Source of the DNA: Pseudomonas chlororaphis subsp. piscium
GTDB lineage: Bacteria; Pseudomonadota; Gammaproteobacteria; Pseudomonadales; Pseudomonadaceae
DNA: 64,000 bases
NCBI RefSeq assembly: GCF_003850345.1
Contig: NZ_CP027707.1
Location: forward strand, 5,022,001-5,086,000
Direction of reading: 5' to 3'
Made by a program: the position numbers and the translations under genes. Under the pieces are notes generated by a model. The model did not search any database. It saw only the letters and a list, made by a program, of their open reading frames with translations, and was not told the DNA's origin. Below are positions 1 through 8,496 of this stretch, piece after piece (positions within the stretch are counted from its first letter, which is position 1; the number at the start of each line of letters is the position of its first letter).

Positions 1-902
1 GGCTCGGACCCGGAATAAGCCACGCGCCAGCGGCTGAGGTCCAGGCGCTCCAGGGCCGACTCGCTGACCCGCTCGCTGCACAGGCGGTAGGCGAAGTCCG
101 GACCGCCGCTGATGGTGCCGCCGTATTCGCTGATCGCTTCCAGCCAGCGCAACGGCCGGCCGAGGAAGTAGGCCGGCGACATCAATACGCAGGGCACGCC
201 GCTGAAGATCGGTTGCAGCAGGCCGCCGATCAGGCCCATGTCGTGGTACAGCGGCAGCCAGCTGACGATCACGTCGTCGGGGTTGAGGTCGATGCCGAAG
301 CCGCGGCGGATCAGCAGCTCGTTGGCCACCAGGTTGCCGTGGCTGACTTGCACGCCCTTGGGCAAGGCGGTGGAGCCCGAGGTGTATTGCAGGAAGGCGA
401 TGTCGTCGCCGCGCACTTCGGTGGCGGTCCAGCCCTCGGCCAGGCTCGCCTTCAGGCTATCCACGCAGAGCAGCTGCGGCGCGTCGACGCCTTGCAGCTC
501 GTCCATCTGCGCCAGGGAATCGCGCAGCCCGCTGCTGGTCAGCAGCAGCCGCGGCTCGGCGTCGGCAATGATCGAGATCAGCCGCTCCTGGTGATGGCGT
601 CGGCTCGACTCCGGCGGATAGGCCGGCACCGCGATGACCCCGGCGTACAGGCAGGCGAAAAAGGCCGCGACATAGTCCGGGCCGCTGGGGAACAGCAGCA
701 CCGCGCGATCGCCCAACCCGGCATTGGCCTGCAGCGCCGCGGCGATAGTCCGGGCACGCAGATCCAGGTCGCGATAACTGAGGACCACGCTCTGATCCTG
801 CTCTTCGGCAAGAAAGCGCAAGGCCACTTGATCGGGGGTCTGAGCCGCCCGGCGTTGAAGGGCTTGAGCCAGAGTGCTGGGGAGTTCGAACGCGTCCATC
901 AT
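1..902 (-). CDS. pvdL: PvdL, pyoverdine chromophore peptide synthetase (N-terminal part)
   Basis: This is the first 300 codons of a gene that runs off the left edge. The start is a double ATG at 902/899 and the protein begins MMDAFELPSTLAQAL. The visible part is an acyl-AMP ligase (FAAL-like) adenylating domain, with YTSGST around residue 175, WLPLYHDMGLIGG, and SGGPDFAYRL near the edge. PvdL of fluorescent pseudomonads starts with exactly such an acyl ligase domain. It loads a fatty acid before the Glu, Tyr and Dab modules build the pyoverdine chromophore in the cytoplasm. The divergent neighbour pvdS, the sigma factor for pyoverdine genes, supports the call. The NRPS modules themselves lie outside the window. 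A free-standing acyl-CoA ligase cannot be excluded from sequence alone, but the context makes it unlikely. Confidence 0.9.
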   Translation of the reverse strand, partial: MMDAFELPSTLAQALQRRAAQTPDQVALRFLAEEQDQSVVLSYRDLDLRARTIAAALQANAGLGDRAVLLFPSGPDYVAAFFACLYAGVIAVPAYPPESSRRHHQERLISIIADAEPRLLLTSSGLRDSLAQMDELQGVDAPQLLCVDSLKASLAEGWTATEVRGDDIAFLQYTSGSTALPKGVQVSHGNLVANELLIRRGFGIDLNPDDVIVSWLPLYHDMGLIGGLLQPIFSGVPCVLMSPAYFLGRPLRWLEAISEYGGTISGGPDFAYRLCSERVSESALERLDLSRWRVAYSGSE

Positions 903-1059
903 GGGGTTTCCTGCGCGGATTGTGCTTGCACGTAGAGCCGCGAACCAAGGCCGCGACCGTTACATAAACCTTTGAAAAATAAAGACCCCTGCCCTCGGAA
1001 CAGGGCATCTGGAGACTGCTGTGGCGGGATTTTTCACCCGCAATCTTTCTCCAATGAGA

Positions 1060-1083
1060 ACGGATGACGTCTTGAAATAATTA
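1060..1083 (-). promoter_or_regulatory. Candidate PvdS-dependent (iron-starvation) promoter of pvdL
   Basis: Reading the minus strand, TAATT (1083-1079) is followed after 16 bases by CGT (1062-1060). The known PvdS promoter pattern is TAAAT, 16-17 bases, then CGT, so there is one mismatch in the -33 element. It would give a pvdL leader of roughly 150 nt. The pattern is short, so this is a prediction from motif and context. Confidence 0.4.
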
Positions 1084-1173
1084 GTCCGCACTCTCCCCTC
1101 TGACACCTTCACCCAGTGCGACAACGAGCCGCAGTTCTCACTCTGCACCAAAGAGGATCATTAATTCTCTTTC

Positions 1174-1204
1174 TCAATTGACAATCATTATCATTCAACA
1201 TAAT
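1174..1204 (+). promoter_or_regulatory. Fur box overlapping the pvdS promoter
   Basis: Bases 1174-1192 match the 19-bp Fur consensus at 14 positions by my alignment, with the right part GACAATCATTATC nearly perfect. A TTGACA -35-like hexamer (1178-1183) lies inside the box and CATAAT (1199-1204) could be the -10, although the spacer is only 15. Fur with ferrous iron would therefore block polymerase at pvdS, as known for this gene in P. aeruginosa. Confidence 0.75.
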
Positions 1205-1277
1205 TTGTCGCTCGATGTGTAAGACGAATCTGAAATTTCTGTCGTCCTACTAACCCTTTTGCAGCAAGGTGATTTCC

Positions 1278-1826
1278 ATGACGGAACAAGTATCCACAAG
1301 CAGGTGCGATTCACCGCTACTCCAGGCCTTTGTCGACAACCGCCTGATCCTGGTCAAAATCGCGGCGCGCATTACCGGCTGCCGCTCCCGCGCCGAAGAC
1401 GTGGTGCAGGACGCTTTCTTCCGGCTGCAATCGGCGCCGCAGATCACGTCGTCGTTCAAGGCGCAGTTGAGCTATCTGTTCCAGATCGTGCGCAACCTGG
1501 CGATCGACCACTATCGCAAGCAGGCGCTGGAGCAGAAGTATTCGGGCACTGAAGAAGAGGGCCTGAATGTGGTCGTGCAGGGAGCTTCGCCGGAAACCTC
1601 ACACATCAACTTCTCGACCCTGGAACACATTGCCGATGCGCTGACGGAACTGCCGAGCCGCACCCGTTATGCGTTCGAGATGTATCGCCTGCATGGCGTG
1701 CCGCAAAAGGACATCGCCAAGGAACTCGGGGTCTCGCCGACACTGGTGAATTTCATGATTCGCGATGCGCTGGTGCACTGCCGCAAAGTCTCGGGCAACC
1801 GCGCCGACACCTACGCCCGTCACTGA
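1278..1826 (+). CDS. pvdS: PvdS, ECF sigma factor for pyoverdine synthesis
   Basis: The 182-residue protein closely resembles the P. aeruginosa iron-starvation sigma factor PvdS. It has a region 2 with ARITGCRSRAEDVVQDAFFR and IVRNLAIDHYRKQ, and a region 4 helix-turn-helix with VPQKDIAKELGVSPTLVNFM. It directs RNA polymerase to pyoverdine biosynthetic promoters when iron is scarce. The ATG at 1278 is chosen because AAGGTG (1265-1270) sits 7 bases upstream. The in-frame GTG at 1269 overlaps that ribosome site and is unlikely to be used. Transcription is probably Fur-repressed through the overlapping box upstream. The divergent pvdL is a classical target. Confidence 0.95.
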   Translation: MTEQVSTSRCDSPLLQAFVDNRLILVKIAARITGCRSRAEDVVQDAFFRLQSAPQITSSFKAQLSYLFQIVRNLAIDHYRKQALEQKYSGTEEEGLNVVVQGASPETSHINFSTLEHIADALTELPSRTRYAFEMYRLHGVPQKDIAKELGVSPTLVNFMIRDALVHCRKVSGNRADTYARH

Positions 1827-1867
1827 TCCGCGCCTCTGCTCGCGATAGCCACCCGTGCGCCACGGCG

Positions 1868-2305
1868 CTACCGCGAACACGCTCCTCCCCGCCCGACTTC
1901 CCCGATGGCCCGACGATGCTCGACGCCAGGCCCCTGCGCCAGAATCAGCAAGGCCGCGCGCTTGTGGGAAAAATCGAAGGGTCTCTGGCAATGCAGGCAA
2001 CGCTCCCGCTGATCGGGCTCATGGCCAGCGACCTCGGCAAACGCCGGCTCGTTCGGCCCGTGGTCGAGGCATAACGAATGCACCAGGGCCGATAACCAGC
2101 CGGCCATCCACTCGTCCCGCCGCCCCTCTTGCCCACGCAAGGCTTGCAGCACCTCGCTGCCCGCAGGCGGCGGCGTGCCAGGCGCGCGATTGGCACTGGT
2201 GGTTTCAAGGCCGGCGAGCCGCACCGCTTGCAGGCCACCGGTATCGGCGACGCAACGGCAGGTATCGGCAACAGCCACAACGGACAGCGTATCGAGAGAG
2301 GACAT
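1868..2305 (-). CDS. Small hypothetical protein beside pvdS
   Basis: This 145-residue reading frame is convergent with pvdS (41-bp gap). I do not recognise a family. The N-terminal third is Ala/Val/Thr-rich. Residues around 100 carry a CLHCQRPFDF motif that could bind metal or a cofactor. The last 20 residues are Gly/Arg-rich. The ribosome site before the ATG at 2305 is weak. An overlapping minus-strand frame (1945-2334) is an alternative, but it is Pro/Arg/Ser-rich like a shadow frame. I recall an uncharacterised gene next to pvdS in P. aeruginosa (PA2427), which may be related but could not be checked. Confidence 0.5.
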   Translation of the reverse strand: MSSLDTLSVVAVADTCRCVADTGGLQAVRLAGLETTSANRAPGTPPPAGSEVLQALRGQEGRRDEWMAGWLSALVHSLCLDHGPNEPAFAEVAGHEPDQRERCLHCQRPFDFSHKRAALLILAQGPGVEHRRAIGEVGRGGACSR

Positions 2306-2377
2306 GGCACGGGCTCAGCGTCATCGGTGTTCAACCAAGTGACGTGAGCCGCAGAGAGAAATTTAGGCGGGCCGGCT

Positions 2378-3169
2378 TCACTTGGCCGGTGGCATGACCA
2401 CGATGCGGTAGGGATCGAAGATCTTCAGCAATTCACCACTGTCGCGCAGGCGCCCCAGCAACTTGGCGAAGTCTTCGCCGCTGATCGGCGCCATGGGGCG
2501 AATCAGCGCGTAGTGGTGGTAGACCTGATCGATCCGCTCCGAGGCGAACAACTGCTGCGCCGTGTCGGTATTGTGCGAGAGGAAATCACTGAGGTAGGAA
2601 CGGGTTACCAGCGCAATGTCGGCACGACCACGCAACACCATCAGCAGGTTGCTGTCGTGGGAATAGGTCAGGGTCGCGTTGTAGGTGTCGGCCAGGTACT
2701 TGGGGTCGGCATTGAAGTTGGCGAACGCGTAGTGGTAACCGCTGAACAGGGCCAGGCGCTTGCCCTTGAGGTCGGCGAAATATTCCTGGCCACGGCCGGG
2801 TTCGCGCTGGGCGGTGAAGATCTCGGCATCTTCCAGGCCCATGTCGACGCTGGTGTGGGGAATGTTCTGCCAGCCCCAGGCCGGGTTCTCGAAAATCGCC
2901 ATGTCGACGCGGCTTTGCTCGAAATCGCGAAAACGCCGGGGAATCGAGGTCGGCACCAGTACGAATTGGTAGTCGCTCTGCAGCGCGTTCAGGGCCTCTA
3001 CCAGTTGCGGCAGCAGCCCGGTGTCGGCGCCCTGCTCGGGGCGCACGGTATAAGGGGGAAAATGCGCCGCGCCGACTCGCACCAACTGCGCGGCGCAGAC
3101 CGGAAAAACCGTCAGGGTGGCCAGGACCCACATCAGCACTCGCAAAGCCGTCCGCATTGGCGAAGACAT
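2378..3169 (-). CDS. Periplasmic solute-binding protein, family 3 (amino-acid type)
   Basis: The 263-residue protein has a cleavable signal peptide (hydrophobic stretch to about residue 26, ending VCAAQ). The rest is a type 3 extracellular solute-binding fold, opening with VRVGAAHFPPYTV and containing DMAIFENP and KGKRLALFSGYHYAF. Such proteins usually bind polar amino acids for an ABC importer or act as ligand sensors. No permease or ATPase gene is adjacent, so this is an orphan. Its ligand cannot be read from the sequence. GAGG at 3184-3181 lies 11 bases before the ATG at 3169, which is a long spacing. The ATG four codons in (MRTALRV) is a possible alternative start. Confidence 0.8.
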   Translation of the reverse strand: MSSPMRTALRVLMWVLATLTVFPVCAAQLVRVGAAHFPPYTVRPEQGADTGLLPQLVEALNALQSDYQFVLVPTSIPRRFRDFEQSRVDMAIFENPAWGWQNIPHTSVDMGLEDAEIFTAQREPGRGQEYFADLKGKRLALFSGYHYAFANFNADPKYLADTYNATLTYSHDSNLLMVLRGRADIALVTRSYLSDFLSHNTDTAQQLFASERIDQVYHHYALIRPMAPISGEDFAKLLGRLRDSGELLKIFDPYRIVVMPPAK

Positions 3170-3269
3170 CAGGCAACTTACCTCAAGAAAGGAAACAGGG
3201 CAGTGCCATTAAAGCTAGGCGGTTTCCTTCGCTTCGACAACTTTCCACTGAGTAATTAATTACTTGCGC

Positions 3270-3893
3270 CTAGGGCTCGTTGAGCACCAGGGTCAGCGCT
3301 TCTTCGGCCAGTTGTTCGAGGGTCAGGCTGCCGTCGGCGCGGAACCAGGTGGTGGTCCAGGACAGGGCCCCGGTGAGAAAACGCCGGGTAATGAACACAT
3401 CACCCTTGATCAAGCCGGCATCCTTGGCCTCGCCCAGCACCTGCGACCAGATCTGCTCATAAATGTCGCGCAGCGCCAGCACGTCGGCCTGGCCCTGGGC
3501 CGACAACGAGCGCCATTCGTAGACCAGCACCGCCATGGCCTCGCCGCTGCCGCCCATGATCGACTGCAACTCGCAGCGGATCAGCGCCAGCACCCGCTCG
3601 CGCACGCTGCTGGCTTCGGCCAGTTCGGCGCGCATCAGGGCGGTGTTGTAGTGGATGGTTTCCTCCATCACCGCGCGCAGGATGTCGTCCTTGCTCTTGA
3701 AGTGATGAAAGATGCTGCCGGACTGGATGCCCACCGCGCCGGCCAGGTCGCGCACCGTGGTGCGCTCGTAACCTTTATTGCGAAACAGGTGGGCCGCGGT
3801 TTGCAGCAGCTTGCCGCGGGCGCTGTCCGGATCGGTCAGTTGCCCGTTGGCGACCAGCTGGCGCATCACCAGCAAGGCTTTTTGCTCGTCCAC
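3270..3893 (-). CDS. atuR: AtuR, TetR-type repressor of acyclic terpene utilisation
   Basis: The 207-residue protein has an N-terminal TetR helix-turn-helix (AAHLFRNKGYERTTVRDLAGAVGIQSGSIFHHFKSKDDIL is the classic pattern, about residues 32-70) and a C-terminal ligand domain. It lies divergent to atuA, as in the P. aeruginosa atu cluster, where AtuR represses the structural genes until terpenoid intermediates appear. The start is GTG at 3893, supported by AGGAG about 8 bases upstream; there is no better ATG. The paired palindromes at 3982-4042 are the obvious operators and would allow control of both directions. The alternative, a generic acyl-CoA-responsive TetR, is less likely given the neighbours. 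Confidence 0.88.
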   Translation of the reverse strand: MDEQKALLVMRQLVANGQLTDPDSARGKLLQTAAHLFRNKGYERTTVRDLAGAVGIQSGSIFHHFKSKDDILRAVMEETIHYNTALMRAELAEASSVRERVLALIRCELQSIMGGSGEAMAVLVYEWRSLSAQGQADVLALRDIYEQIWSQVLGEAKDAGLIKGDVFITRRFLTGALSWTTTWFRADGSLTLEQLAEEALTLVLNEP

Positions 3894-3981
3894 GGCCTTT
3901 CTCCTACATTCGCTCGATCGTTATGCGGCGCAGCCCGCTGAAACAGGGAGCTTGCGCGCGCAATTTAAGCTCGTGGGGACG

Positions 3982-4042
3982 ACCAAGCAAGCGCTTGGGA
4001 ATAAGATATTTCCGACGTTTACAAACCAAGCGCTTGCTTGGT
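3982..4042. promoter_or_regulatory. Mirror-image AtuR operator pair in the atuR-atuA intergenic region
   Basis: ACCAAGCAAGCGCTTGG (3982-3998) and its exact reverse complement (4026-4042) face each other across 27 bases. Each copy also contains the 10-bp palindrome CAAGCGCTTG and CCAAGC-N4-GCTTGG symmetry. The centre-to-centre distance is 44 bp, about four helical turns, so dimers would sit on the same DNA face. AtuR is known to bind inverted repeats in the equivalent P. aeruginosa region. Confidence 0.8.
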
Positions 4043-4104
4043 AGTCTCGATCCCGTTCTGTCATCGCGCCTTTCATCGAGTCTTTTATCGAGAGCACCCC
4101 TGCC

Positions 4105-5895
4105 ATGACCAAGACCCTTCGCATCGGCTGTGCCAGCGCCTTCTGGGGCGACACCTCGAGCGCCGCCGCGCAACTGGTGCAGGGCGGCCGCCTGGATTAC
4201 CTGGTGTTCGACTACCTGGCCGAGATCACCCTGTCGATCATGGCCGGCGCCCGGATGAAGGACCCCACTGCCGGATACGCCACGGATTTCGTCGAGGTCT
4301 TGAGCCCGCTGCTGGGCGAGATCGCCCGGCAAAACATCCGGGTCATCAGCAACGCCGGCGGGGTCAACCCGCAAGCCTGCGCCGCGGCCCTGCAAGCGGC
4401 CTGCGACCAGGCCGGCATTGCCCTGAAAATCGCCGTGCTGCTGGGCGACGACCTGCAACCCCAATTCAAGCAACTGAGCGGCAGCGGCATTCATGAAATG
4501 TTCAGCGGCGCGCCGTTGCCCCCCATATGCGTGTCCACCAACGCCTACCTCGGCGCCCCCGGGATAGTCGAAGCCTTGAAGCTGGGTGCCGATATCGTCA
4601 TCACCGGTCGCGGGGTCGACAGCGCAGTGGTCAGCGCCGCGCTGGTGCATGAGTTCGGCTGGTCCTGGCACGACTACGACAAACTGGCCCAGGCCGCCCT
4701 CGCCGGGCACATCATCGAATGTGGCGCGCAGTGCACCGGCGGCAACTTCACTGACTGGCGCGACGTACCGGACTACGAACACATCGGTTTCCCCATAGTC
4801 GAGGTCGGCGCCGACGGCCAATTCGTGGTCAGCAAGCCCGAAGGTTCTGGCGGCCTGGTCACGCCGCTGACTGTCGGCGAACAGCTGTTATATGAGATCG
4901 GCGACCCGCGGGCCTATCTGCTGCCCGACGTGGTCTGCGACTTCACCCAGGTCAAGCTGCGCCAACAGGGCAAGAATGCGGTCAGCGTGCACGGCGCCAA
5001 GGGCCTGCCGCCAACCGGCCAGTACAAGGTCAGCGCCACCTACCCGGACGGTTTCCGCTGCACCGCCAGTTGCCTGATCGCCGGCATCGACGCAGTGGCC
5101 AAGGCGCGCCGGGTCAGCCAGGCGATCATCGACAAGACCGCGGAAATGTTCGGCCAGCGCGGCTGGGCGCCCTACAGCGAGGTCAATATCGAACTGCTCG
5201 GCAGCGAAGCCACCTATGGTCCCCACGGCCAGCGCCAGGACAGCCGCGAAGTGGTGATCAAGCTCGCCGTGCGCCATCCGGACAAGCGTGCGCTGGTGCT
5301 GTTTTCCCGGGAGATCGCCCAGGCCGCCACGGGCATGGCCCCGGGCCTGACCGGCATCGTCGGCGGCCGACCCACGGTCTATCCGCTGATCCGCCTGTTC
5401 TCGTTCCTGATCGACAAGAGCGCCTGCACCCTGGAGGTCGAGATGGCCGGCCAGCGCCACCGGGTCGAGCTGTCCGAGCTCGACAGCCTCGACTCCAGTG
5501 CCCTGCCCGCGCCCCATGCCGTGGCCAGCCCCCTGGGCCGTGCCGATGCCAGCGTGGCGCTGGTCAAGCTGGCGGTGGCGCGCTCCGGAGACAAGGGCAA
5601 CCACAGCAATATCGGGGTCATGGCCCGCGCGCCCGAATACCTGCCGTGGATCGCCGAAGCCTTGACCCCCGCAGTCGTAGTGGACTGGATGAGCCATGTG
5701 CTGGACCCGATCCACGGCCGGGTCCAGCGCTGGTACCTGCCAGGCAGCCACAGCCTGAACTTCCTGCTGGAGAACGCCCTCGGTGGCGGCGGTGTCGCCA
5801 GCCTGCGCATCGACCCGCAAGGCAAGGCCTTCGCCCAGCAGTTGCTGGAAATCCAGATCCCGGTGCCGCAGAGCATCGCTGACGCCGTCAACTAG
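4105..5895 (+). CDS. atuA: AtuA, acyclic terpene utilisation protein (DUF1446 family)
   Basis: The 596-residue protein matches AtuA. A large N-terminal DUF1446 domain begins [14 protein letters not shown], with [12 protein letters not shown] near residue 90 and [18 protein letters not shown] near residue 165. A C-terminal AtuA-like segment carries [25 protein letters not shown] around residue 490. AtuA is required for growth on citronellol and geraniol, but its reaction is not established. It is the first gene of a tight operon; atuB starts about 12 bases after its stop. AtuA is the diagnostic gene that separates this cluster from the leucine (liu) cluster, which shares carboxylase and hydratase families. 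The ATG at 4105 has only a weak ribosome site. Confidence 0.9.
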   Translation: MTKTLRIGCASAFWGDTSSAAAQLVQGGRLDYLVFDYLAEITLSIMAGARMKDPTAGYATDFVEVLSPLLGEIARQNIRVISNAGGVNPQACAAALQAACDQAGIALKIAVLLGDDLQPQFKQLSGSGIHEMFSGAPLPPICVSTNAYLGAPGIVEALKLGADIVITGRGVDSAVVSAALVHEFGWSWHDYDKLAQAALAGHIIECGAQCTGGNFTDWRDVPDYEHIGFPIVEVGADGQFVVSKPEGSGGLVTPLTVGEQLLYEIGDPRAYLLPDVVCDFTQVKLRQQGKNAVSVHGAKGLPPTGQYKVSATYPDGFRCTASCLIAGIDAVAKARRVSQAIIDKTAEMFGQRGWAPYSEVNIELLGSEATYGPHGQRQDSREVVIKLAVRHPDKRALVLFSREIAQAATGMAPGLTGIVGGRPTVYPLIRLFSFLIDKSACTLEVEMAGQRHRVELSELDSLDSSALPAPHAVASPLGRADASVALVKLAVARSGDKGNHSNIGVMARAPEYLPWIAEALTPAVVVDWMSHVLDPIHGRVQRWYLPGSHSLNFLLENALGGGGVASLRIDPQGKAFAQQLLEIQIPVPQSIADAVN

Positions 5896-5907
5896 AGGAT
5901 GCCTGCC

Positions 5908-6777
5908 GTGACTTACGACTCGATTTTCAAACCCGACCTGTTCGCCGGCCAGACCATAGTCGTCACCGGCGGCGGCAGCGGCATCGGGCGCTGCACCGCC
6001 CACGAACTGGCGGCCCTTGGCGCCCGTGTGCTGCTGGTGGGGCGCAAGGCGGACAAGCTGCACCAGGTCGCCGCGGAGATTGCCGAAGACGGCGGCCAGG
6101 CCAGCGGCCATGCCTGCGACATTCGCGACGAAGAAGCGGTCAAGGCCCTGGTCAGTGAACTGATCCGTAAACACGGGCCGCTGCATGGCCTGGTCAACAA
6201 TGCCGGCGGGCAGTACCCCTCGCCCCTGGCCTCGATCAATCAGAAAGGTTTTGAAACCGTGCTGCGCACCAACCTGGTGGGCGGTTTTCTCATGGCCCGG
6301 GAAGTCTTCAACCAGTCCATGAGCAAGCACGGCGGCAGCATCGTCAACATGCTCGCCGACATGTGGGGCGGCATGCCCGGCATGGGCCATTCCGGCGCCG
6401 CCCGTTCGGGGATGGACAACTTCACCAAGACCGCCGCGTTCGAATGGGGCCATGCCGGAGTGCGGGTCAACGCCGTGGCGCCGGGCTGGATCGCCTCCAG
6501 CGGCATGGACACCTACGAAGGCGCGTTCAAGGCGGTGATCCCGACCCTGCGCGAACACGTACCGCTCAAGCGCATCGGTACCGAGTCGGAAGTCAGCGCC
6601 GCCATCGTCTTCCTGCTCAGCCCGGCGGCGGCCTTCATCAGCGGCAGCACCTTGCGCATCGACGGCGCCGCCAGCCTCGGCAGCCGCGCCTGGCCGTTGC
6701 ACAAGGCCTCCCATAGCCAGTCCTACAACGGCTTTCACCGCGCTTATCTGCCCGACGTGCTCAAGGATCAGGAGTAA
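5908..6777 (+). CDS. atuB: AtuB, short-chain dehydrogenase/reductase of the atu operon
   Basis: This is a 289-residue SDR with the NAD(P) motif TGGGSGIG (residues 20-27) and NNAG (97-100). The usual catalytic YxxxK is absent: residues 161-166 read HSGAAR, followed by SGMDNFTKTAAFEWG. That pattern resembles 2,4-dienoyl-CoA reductases, which also lack the Tyr, but here the Lys is also replaced by Arg. The proposed role is oxidation or reduction of a terpenoid or acyl-CoA intermediate. I chose GTG 5908 because AGAGGA (5894-5899) is 8 bases away. The in-frame ATG at 5899 abuts the ribosome site. It sits between atuA and atuC with gaps of a few bases. Confidence 0.82.
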   Translation: MTYDSIFKPDLFAGQTIVVTGGGSGIGRCTAHELAALGARVLLVGRKADKLHQVAAEIAEDGGQASGHACDIRDEEAVKALVSELIRKHGPLHGLVNNAGGQYPSPLASINQKGFETVLRTNLVGGFLMAREVFNQSMSKHGGSIVNMLADMWGGMPGMGHSGAARSGMDNFTKTAAFEWGHAGVRVNAVAPGWIASSGMDTYEGAFKAVIPTLREHVPLKRIGTESEVSAAIVFLLSPAAAFISGSTLRIDGAASLGSRAWPLHKASHSQSYNGFHRAYLPDVLKDQE

Positions 6778-6780
6778 GCC

Positions 6781-8397
6781 ATGCCGGTTATTCAGTCCCA
6801 ACTCGCCCCCCACAGCCCGCAGTTCCTGCAGAACCGCGAAGCGATGCTGGCCAGCCTGGCGCAGATCCGCCAACTGGAACAGAACCTGCTGGCCAAGGCT
6901 GCCGAGGCCAAGGCGAAATTCGAAAAGCGCGGGCAACTGCTGCCCCGCGAACGCCTCAACCTGCTGCTGGACCCCGGCGCGCCCTTTCTCGAACTGGCGA
7001 GCCTGGCCGGCTACAAGCTGCACGACGACAAGGACGGTAGCCAGGCCGGTGGCGGGCTGATCGCCGGCATCGGTTACGTCAGCGGCGTGCGGGTGCTGGT
7101 GGTGGCCAACAACAGTGCGATCAAGGGCGGCACCATCTCCCCCAGCGGCCTGAAAAAATCCCTGCGCCTGCAACAGATCGCCATGGAAAACAAACTGCCG
7201 GTGGTGACCCTGGCCGAAAGCGGCGGCGCCAACCTCAATTACGCGGCGGAGATCTTCGTCGAAGGCGCGCGCAGTTTCGCCAATCAGGCGCGCATGTCGG
7301 CCATGGGCCTGCCGCAGATCACCGTGGTGCACGGCTCGGCCACCGCTGGCGGGGCCTACCAGCCCGGGCTGTCGGATTACGTGGTGGTGGTGCGCGGCAA
7401 GGCCAAGCTATTTCTCGCCGGCCCGCCCCTGCTCAAGGCCGCCACCGGCGAGGTGGCCACCGATGAAGAACTGGGTGGCGCCGAGATGCATGCGCAGGTG
7501 GCCGGCACCGCCGAGTACCTGGCGGAAAACGACGGCGACGGCGTGCGCATCGTGCGGGAAATTCTCGACGCCCTGCCGTGGAATGCCCGGCTGCCGCTGC
7601 AGCCTCAGCGCGCCTACGCGGAACCGCTGTACCCGATCGACGAGCTGCTGGGGCTGATTCCCGACGACCCGAAAAAGCCTTACGACGCCCGGGAAATCAT
7701 CGCGCGCATCGCCGACGGTTCGAACTTCCTCGAGTTCAAGGGCGAGTTCGACCAGCAGACCCTCTGCGGCCATTTGCAGATCCAGGGGCGCCCTTGCGGC
7801 TTTATCGGCAATAACGGGCCGATCACCCCGAAAGGCGCGAGCAAGGCCGCGCAGTTCATTCAGTTGTGCGACCAGAGTGGCACCCCGCTGCTGTTTTTCC
7901 ACAACACCACCGGTTTCATGGTCGGCACCGAGTCGGAGCAGCAAGGCGTGATCAAGCACGGTTCCAAGCTGATCCAGGCGGTGGCCAATGCCCGGGTGCC
8001 GAAGCTGACGATCGTGGTCGGCGGCTCCTACGGCGCCGGCAACTACGCCATGTGCGGCCGCGGCCTGGACCCGCGTTTCATCTTCGCCTGGCCCAACAGC
8101 CGCACCGCGGTGATGGGTGGCGCCCAGGCCGGCAAGGTGCTGCGCATCGTCACCGAGGCCAAGCATGCCAAGCAGGGCCAGGCGGCCGATCCGCAGATGC
8201 TGGATATGCTGGAACAGGTCACCGCGCAGAAACTCGACAGCCAGTCCACCGCCTTGTATGGCAGTGCCAACCTGTGGGACGACGGGCTGATCGACCCACG
8301 GGATACCCGCACCCTGCTGGGTTATCTGCTGGATATCTGCCACGAGGCCGAGGTGCGTCAGCTACAACCCAACAGCTTCGGCGTCGCACGGTTCTGA
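6781..8397 (+). CDS. atuC: AtuC, geranyl-CoA carboxylase beta (carboxyltransferase) subunit
   Basis: The 538-residue protein is a biotin-dependent acyl-CoA carboxyltransferase. The N half contains GGTISPSGLKKSLRLQQIA, AESGGANLNYAAE and HGSATAGGAYQPGLSDY. The C half contains FHNTTGFMVG and GGSYGAGNYAMCGRG, which form the acyl-CoA and biotin pockets. With AtuF it carboxylates cis-geranyl-CoA to isohexenyl-glutaconyl-CoA. It is very like methylcrotonyl-CoA carboxylase LiuB, so the assignment rests on the neighbouring atuA, atuD and TetR-type atuR. AGGAG lies 6 bases before the ATG. It is the last gene before the REP element that interrupts the operon. Confidence 0.9.
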   Translation: MPVIQSQLAPHSPQFLQNREAMLASLAQIRQLEQNLLAKAAEAKAKFEKRGQLLPRERLNLLLDPGAPFLELASLAGYKLHDDKDGSQAGGGLIAGIGYVSGVRVLVVANNSAIKGGTISPSGLKKSLRLQQIAMENKLPVVTLAESGGANLNYAAEIFVEGARSFANQARMSAMGLPQITVVHGSATAGGAYQPGLSDYVVVVRGKAKLFLAGPPLLKAATGEVATDEELGGAEMHAQVAGTAEYLAENDGDGVRIVREILDALPWNARLPLQPQRAYAEPLYPIDELLGLIPDDPKKPYDAREIIARIADGSNFLEFKGEFDQQTLCGHLQIQGRPCGFIGNNGPITPKGASKAAQFIQLCDQSGTPLLFFHNTTGFMVGTESEQQGVIKHGSKLIQAVANARVPKLTIVVGGSYGAGNYAMCGRGLDPRFIFAWPNSRTAVMGGAQAGKVLRIVTEAKHAKQGQAADPQMLDMLEQVTAQKLDSQSTALYGSANLWDDGLIDPRDTRTLLGYLLDICHEAEVRQLQPNSFGVARF

Positions 8398-8398
8398 T

Positions 8399-8496
8399 GT
8401 AGCCGCTGCCGCAGGCTGCGATCGGCCCGAAGGGGACGTGCTCTTGAGGCCCTCGAAGGCCCTTCGGGCCTTATCGCAGCCTTCGGCAGCGGCTAC
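8399..8496. repeat. Pseudomonas REP-type inverted repeat inside the atu operon
   Basis: GTAGCCGCTGCCGCAGGCTG (8399-8418, arm continues to 8422) is mirrored at 8473-8496 with one mismatch over 24 bases. An inner stem AAGGCCC-TTC-GGGCCTT sits near 8456-8472. GTAGCCGCTGCCG-type palindromes recur between genes in fluorescent pseudomonads. The element begins two bases after the atuC stop and ends 53 bases before atuD. In RNA it would form a long hairpin, but there is no U tract, so it is not a typical terminator. Confidence 0.85.

Noticed and set aside
1..902. Free-standing fatty acyl-CoA ligase
   Set aside because: The N terminus matches PvdL and pvdS is divergent next to it, so it is the acyl ligase domain of the NRPS.
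4888..7332. 814-codon open frame on the minus strand through atuA-atuC
   Set aside because: It is rich in Gly/Ala/Gln/His with no fold-like pattern and lies opposite three well-supported genes; a GC-rich shadow frame.
8399..8496. Operon terminator after atuC
   Set aside because: No T tract follows, the sequence is a known kind of dispersed REP element, and atuD continues the pathway on the same strand.
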